Source: Candidatus Heimdallarchaeota archaeon (lineage in GTDB: Archaea; Asgardarchaeota; Heimdallarchaeia; Heimdallarchaeales; Kariarchaeaceae). From it: DNA of 8,702 nucleotides. The notes below the pieces were generated by a model. The model searched no databases, had not been told where the DNA came from, and saw only the letters and a program-made list of their open reading frames with translations. Position 1 is the stretch's first letter; the number at the start of each line of letters is the position of its first letter. Location of the stretch: positions 1 to 8,702 of the forward strand of contig DAOUUM010000098.1 in assembly GCA_030668165.1 (NCBI GenBank), written 5' to 3'. Position numbers and translations under genes: made by a program. This document shows, piece after piece, positions 6,467-8,702 of this stretch.

Positions 6467-6941
6467 TGATTTAAGCTTGAGTTATAACTCGATATATCAT
6501 CATAGTAATTAATTCCTTATAAAATATGAGGTAACTATAATTAAAATGATCACAAATATATTTTCTTCACTTAAAAATAGACACAAATATGAAAATATTT
6601 GCAGATCTGTTATATTATTATACACAAGAATATGCTTCCATAGCAAAATATTGGATTAAGGTCTGTAAATCGATTTGTAAATATGAGGTAATTAATTACA
6701 AATTTGTAGCATAACTTGTTCACTACAATAAATTGTAATTGTTGAGGTGAGCGGTAAAATTACACCGGTTGTTATTGAAAAGTTAATCTGAACTGTAATT
6801 TATCAATAACATACCGTATTTCTGCAATTGGTATCATGTCCAATCTTTTACACTTTGTTGAAATAGGCTAAATTAGTTTAACTTGATACCAATTTTAATA
6901 AATTATTGAAGTTCTTTGATTATACAGTATTAATGTGTTTT
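6467..6941. other. Gene-poor AT-rich region with palindromes and TGTAA/TTACA elements
   Basis: No convincing gene or tRNA in about 475 bp. A TATA-like stretch TTATAAAATATG at 6518-6529 can be read on either strand. Between 6661 and 6800 the pentamer TGTAA or its complement recurs at least six times, including palindromes AAATCGATTT (6667-6676) and TACAAATTTGTA (6697-6708) and an 8-bp inverted pair ATTTGTAA/TTACAAAT. An inverted pair GTTATTGA (6771-6778) and TCAATAAC (6803-6810) could form a stem. GAGGTGA at 6744-6750 looks like a Shine-Dalgarno but leads to no lasting frame. The region lies upstream of the large minus-strand gene and downstream of the histone gene, so regulatory use is possible but unproven. 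Confidence 0.4.
6826..6894. repeat. 11-bp perfect inverted repeat, arms 47 bp apart
   Basis: AATTGGTATCA at 6826-6836 is matched by TGATACCAATT at 6884-6894. The arms are less AT-rich than the surroundings, so chance is a weaker explanation. It lies just beyond the 3' end of the histone-fold gene. It could be a long-loop RNA stem in the histone 3' UTR, paired protein-binding sites, or a small non-coding element; no duplication flanking it was seen. Confidence 0.5.
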
Positions 6942-7157
6942 TTATACATCTCGAGCTTGAATTGTCTTTCGACCATTCTCTTTTGCTCTTCTGGCTGCAT
7001 CTTCGAGTAATCCCTGAACTTTTCCAGATACTGCTTCGAACAGATCACTTCCAATATTGAAGTCGCCCTTATTTTTAAGGAAGTCTCTTACCTTGCTTTG
7101 CACGATAAGCATTTCTACAGTCTTCTTTGCCTTTTTAACTACTTTCTTTTTTGCCAT
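6942..7157 (-). CDS. Short archaeal histone-fold protein (DUF1931-like) with lysine-rich N-terminal tail
   Basis: A 71-residue DNA-binding-type protein. Residues 1-15 are a tail with nine lysines (MAKKKVVKKAKKTVE). The histone-like part starts at MLIVQSKVRDFLK (16-28, first helix), then GDFNIGSDLFEAVSGKVQGLLEDAARRAKENG (long second helix about 36-61), and ends at GRKTIQARDV (62-71), the loop that in histones binds DNA. There is no third helix after RDV. That truncation is normal for the short DUF1931-type family, whose haloarchaeal members also end in RDL, as I remember them. An in-frame GTG at 7166 is part of the Shine-Dalgarno AAAGGTGG (7163-7170), so the ATG at 7157, five bases further on, is chosen. 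The lysine tail resembles eukaryotic histone tails in composition only. It is isolated between long non-coding stretches. It could bind DNA or act as a partner of other histone-fold proteins. Confidence 0.85.
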   Translation of the reverse strand: MAKKKVVKKAKKTVEMLIVQSKVRDFLKNKGDFNIGSDLFEAVSGKVQGLLEDAARRAKENGRKTIQARDV

Positions 7158-7162
7158 TTTTT

Positions 7163-7170
7163 CCACCTTT
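7163..7170 (-). promoter_or_regulatory. Shine-Dalgarno (AAAGGTGG) that sets the histone-fold start
   Basis: Read on the minus strand, AAAGGTGG ends five bases before the ATG at 7157. The alternative GTG start at 7166 lies within this motif and so cannot be served by it. Confidence 0.6.
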
Positions 7171-7209
7171 TGCGATTGTTGACCTTTTGTAAACCTGAGT
7201 TTTCAGATT

Positions 7210-7339
7210 ACTTGGTCAACTAACATATAGAAATCAGAATATATTAAAAGTATTTCTACGCTAGAGTCAGAAATTTAAGATATTCTGTGTGATATGAACA
7301 TAACATATATTATTTTTTTAGTTTGAACTTGGTTAACTA
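7210..7339 (+). repeat. Direct repeat ACTTGGTYAACTA, two copies (7210-7222 and 7327-7339)
   Basis: The copies differ at one base (C or T) and are each followed by a TATA-like run (CATATAG, TATATATA). A half-match in inverted orientation, GTTGACC, lies at 7178-7184, near the histone start codon. The arrangement upstream of the histone-fold gene suggests binding sites for one regulator, possibly autoregulation, but the number of copies is small. Confidence 0.4.
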
Positions 7340-7738
7340 TATATATTTACGAATTTCAAATATAGGTCTAATAAGCTTTGAAATGATTAAATTCTATGAA
7401 TTACTTCAAACACCCTTCAGAGTCATCAAATAGGCCTCAGATAAGTTTAAATAAATGATGGAGAAATTAGCTACGCGCCTAATAGATGCTTCTTTCAATA
7501 ATATCTTTGTAAAGTACCATGATAATCATTATTAAAAATGCAGTAAACCACAATATCAACAAAGGTGGTCTGAAGTTTAAATATTTGGTCTATTTAGGAA
7601 TGAATAAAGGGCGCCAACTTAAAAGATAAGTCATTTTTACGAAGTTAATATATCAAGATACATTTTTCTTAGAGATCTAATCACAAATTTGCAATAATGA
7701 ATTTTTAAGATTACAGTTTTTTGATGAATCAATTTTCT

Positions 7739-7750
7739 TATATATAAAGA
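7739..7750 (+). promoter_or_regulatory. Strong TATA box (TTATATATAAAG) with no annotated gene downstream
   Basis: This is the most canonical archaeal TATA box in the region. A transcript would start near 7770, at the small hairpin CCCA-TGTAC-TGGG (7771-7783). The first ATG (7774) gives only a six-codon frame. The nearest gene, HSP90, starts over 200 bp later and has its own TATA box, so the site may drive a short non-coding RNA or a long HSP90 leader. Confidence 0.4.
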
Positions 7751-7954
7751 TGCGCAATATTAGCGTAGAACCCATGTACTGGGAATGTTTGTAGATTATC
7801 CTCTGAATTAACTGAATATGAATGTTTGGCGCTTGAATAATAAGAATGGTAGAATAAAATCACATAACTGGATTTCAATCGATAATTAGGAGGAGTAAAT
7901 ATTGTAATAATCTACATTAAAAGATCTTATTATCAATCAGTCATGTAAATAAAA

Positions 7955-7968
7955 TTTTTTAATAAATA
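7955..7968 (+). promoter_or_regulatory. TATA-like box for the HSP90 gene, leaderless transcript
   Basis: TTTTTTAATAAATA is centred about 23 bp ahead of the ATG at 7985, and no Shine-Dalgarno is found between them, so the message probably starts at or very near the initiation codon. No clear heat-shock regulator site was identified. Confidence 0.45.
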
Positions 7969-7984
7969 CCAACCGAATTCAGTT

Positions 7985-8702
7985 ATGTCAGATAATAATA
8001 TAGAGTTTAAGTTTCAAACTGAAACTAAAAAACTATTGCAAATAATCATAAATTCACTTTACAAGGAAAAAGATATTTTTCTCCGTGAATTAATTTCCAA
8101 CTCGTCTGATGCCCTTAACAAGGTAAGAATCAAACAACTGACCAATGATGTTATTCATGACCCAGGTGTGGATTTAGCAATTGAAATCTCATTAGATGCA
8201 GAGGCAAAGACCATCACAATTTCTGATACTGGTATTGGAATGAGCAAGGAGGAATTAATCAAAAATTTGGGTACTATAGCACAATCAGGAACCGAAGAAT
8301 TTGCAAGTTCTCTTGAATCTGGGGATACAACTGATTTAATCGGCCAATTTGGTGTCGGTTTTTATTCAGCCTTTCTTGTTGCCAAAAAAGTAACCGTGAA
8401 TAGTAGATCATATGACTCTTATGAAGATGCTTATCAATGGATCTCTGAGGGTGTTGAGACTTTCAAGATTGAAAAATCAGATAAAGAAAATAGAGGGACC
8501 GTAATTACAATCGAATTCTTGGATGATGTAGATGAATTTTTAACAGATTATAAGATTAAAGAGGTCGTCAAAAAATACTCAAATTATGTGGAATTTCCTA
8601 TAAAACTCGGTGAAGATATCCTTAATGAACAAACTGCCCTTTGGAGAGTTTCACCAAAAGAGGTCAAGGAAGAGCAGTACAATGAATTTTATAACCATCT
8701 AG
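7985..8702 (+). CDS. htpG: HSP90-family molecular chaperone (HtpG), N-terminal part, runs off the window
   Basis: The ATP-dependent chaperone of the GHKL ATPase superfamily; 239 residues are visible, covering the ATPase domain and the start of the middle domain. The ATP-site motifs are all intact: ELISNSSDALNK (35-46, with the catalytic E35 and the Mg-binding N39), DTGIGM (81-86), the lid start GTIAQSGT (96-103), and GQFGVGFYSAF (120-130). RGTVITIEF matches the conserved G-T strand at the end of the ATPase domain, and the later KKYSNYVEFPI (about 200-210) matches the family's middle-domain entry. The start ATG gives MSDNNIEFKFQTETKKLL, the usual HtpG beginning. Intact motifs predict an active ATPase. 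HSP90 has a patchy distribution in archaea, so its presence suggests either acquisition from bacteria or an old Asgard copy; the sequence alone does not separate these. Its 3' end and any partners lie outside the window. Confidence 0.96.
   Translation, partial: MSDNNIEFKFQTETKKLLQIIINSLYKEKDIFLRELISNSSDALNKVRIKQLTNDVIHDPGVDLAIEISLDAEAKTITISDTGIGMSKEELIKNLGTIAQSGTEEFASSLESGDTTDLIGQFGVGFYSAFLVAKKVTVNSRSYDSYEDAYQWISEGVETFKIEKSDKENRGTVITIEFLDDVDEFLTDYKIKEVVKKYSNYVEFPIKLGEDILNEQTALWRVSPKEVKEEQYNEFYNHL

Larger units (their letters stand above)
7171..7984. other. Long gene-poor region between the histone-fold and HSP90 genes
   Basis: About 800 bp, AT-rich, divergent between a minus-strand and a plus-strand gene. 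No tRNA, rRNA or long ORF is seen. It contains inverted GTTGACC/GGTCAAC copies (7178-7184, 7214-7220), a repeated ACTTGGTYAACTA, several TATA-like boxes (near 7444, 7577 and a strong one at 7739-7750), and a perfect AGGAGGAG at 7888-7895 with no proper ORF behind it. Small frames at 7455-7535 (26 codons) and 7519-7629 (36 codons) overlap each other and show no recognisable sequence. The region may hold a non-coding RNA or decayed genes. Confidence 0.4.

Noticed and set aside
6546..6659. 37-residue plus-strand ORF about 25 bp after a TATA-like box
   Set aside because: The spacing is attractive, but the residues show no domain, the region is very AT-rich, and the same TATA-like stretch can be read for the opposite strand.
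6747..6791. 14-residue frame from a GTG inside GAGGTGA (MSGKITPVVIEKLI)
   Set aside because: Too short, and the start codon is inside the Shine-Dalgarno-like motif. It could be a remnant but nothing else supports it.
6661..6810. CRISPR-like array suggested by recurring TGTAA/TTACA elements
   Set aside because: Units are only 5-8 bp, irregularly spaced and in both orientations; there are no uniform repeats and spacers and no cas gene.
7164..7166. GTG as start of the histone-fold protein (74 residues)
   Set aside because: The GTG is part of the Shine-Dalgarno AAAGGTGG, which is correctly spaced for the ATG at 7157.
7455..7535. 26-residue ORF after a TTTAAAT box
   Set aside because: The TATA box is only about 10 bp from the ATG, too close for use, and the frame overlaps another small frame.
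7519..7629. 36-residue ORF in the histone-HSP90 gap
   Set aside because: No recognisable pattern and no ribosome site ahead of the ATG; treated as chance or decay.

Overview
The window most resembles a chromosome segment of an Asgard archaeon (Heimdall-type or a relative). It is AT-rich, and several archaeal TATA-like boxes sit about 25 bp ahead of start codons, suggesting leaderless transcripts. It carries a Ras/Rab-type small GTPase with eukaryote-style motifs, a longin/roadblock-like protein next to it, a short histone-fold protein, a cell-surface protein rich in N-glycosylation sequons, and an HSP90. The affiliation is inferred from gene content only; no ribosomal marker is present.

Layout. 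Positions 1-258 hold the 3' end of an unrecognised plus-strand gene. Its stop codon abuts the stop of a convergent minus-strand gene (259-1350) for a membrane-anchored MCP-type signalling protein with almost no external domain. Next come three plus-strand genes: a small GTPase (about 1630-2205) with no ATG, GTG or TTG at its N-terminus; a 131-residue protein resembling Mrr-type restriction-endonuclease folds (2299-2694); and, 2 bp later behind a strong Shine-Dalgarno, a longin/roadblock-like protein (2697-3278). The last one overlaps by 11 bp a convergent minus-strand gene for a sequon-rich surface protein (3268-4152). Upstream of that gene, also on minus, is a large multidomain protein (4217-6427): an alpha/beta N-terminal region, an acidic linker, an alpha-solenoid and a winged helix. 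A gene-poor stretch (6467-6941) with inverted repeats follows, then a minus-strand histone-fold gene (6942-7157). A second long gene-poor stretch (7171-7984) has an orphan promoter and an orphan Shine-Dalgarno. The window ends inside an htpG/HSP90 gene (7985 onward).

How the genes may work together. The GTPase and the longin-like protein suggest a small GTPase module, since longin/roadblock folds are common GTPase partners, regulators or scaffolds. The restriction-fold-like protein between them is unexpected. The 736-residue protein joins a degenerate nucleotide-binding-like domain to a PCI-like solenoid and winged helix, an arrangement I do not recognise as a named family. These two observations are the best candidates for undescribed biology here. 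The other genes appear to be independent units.
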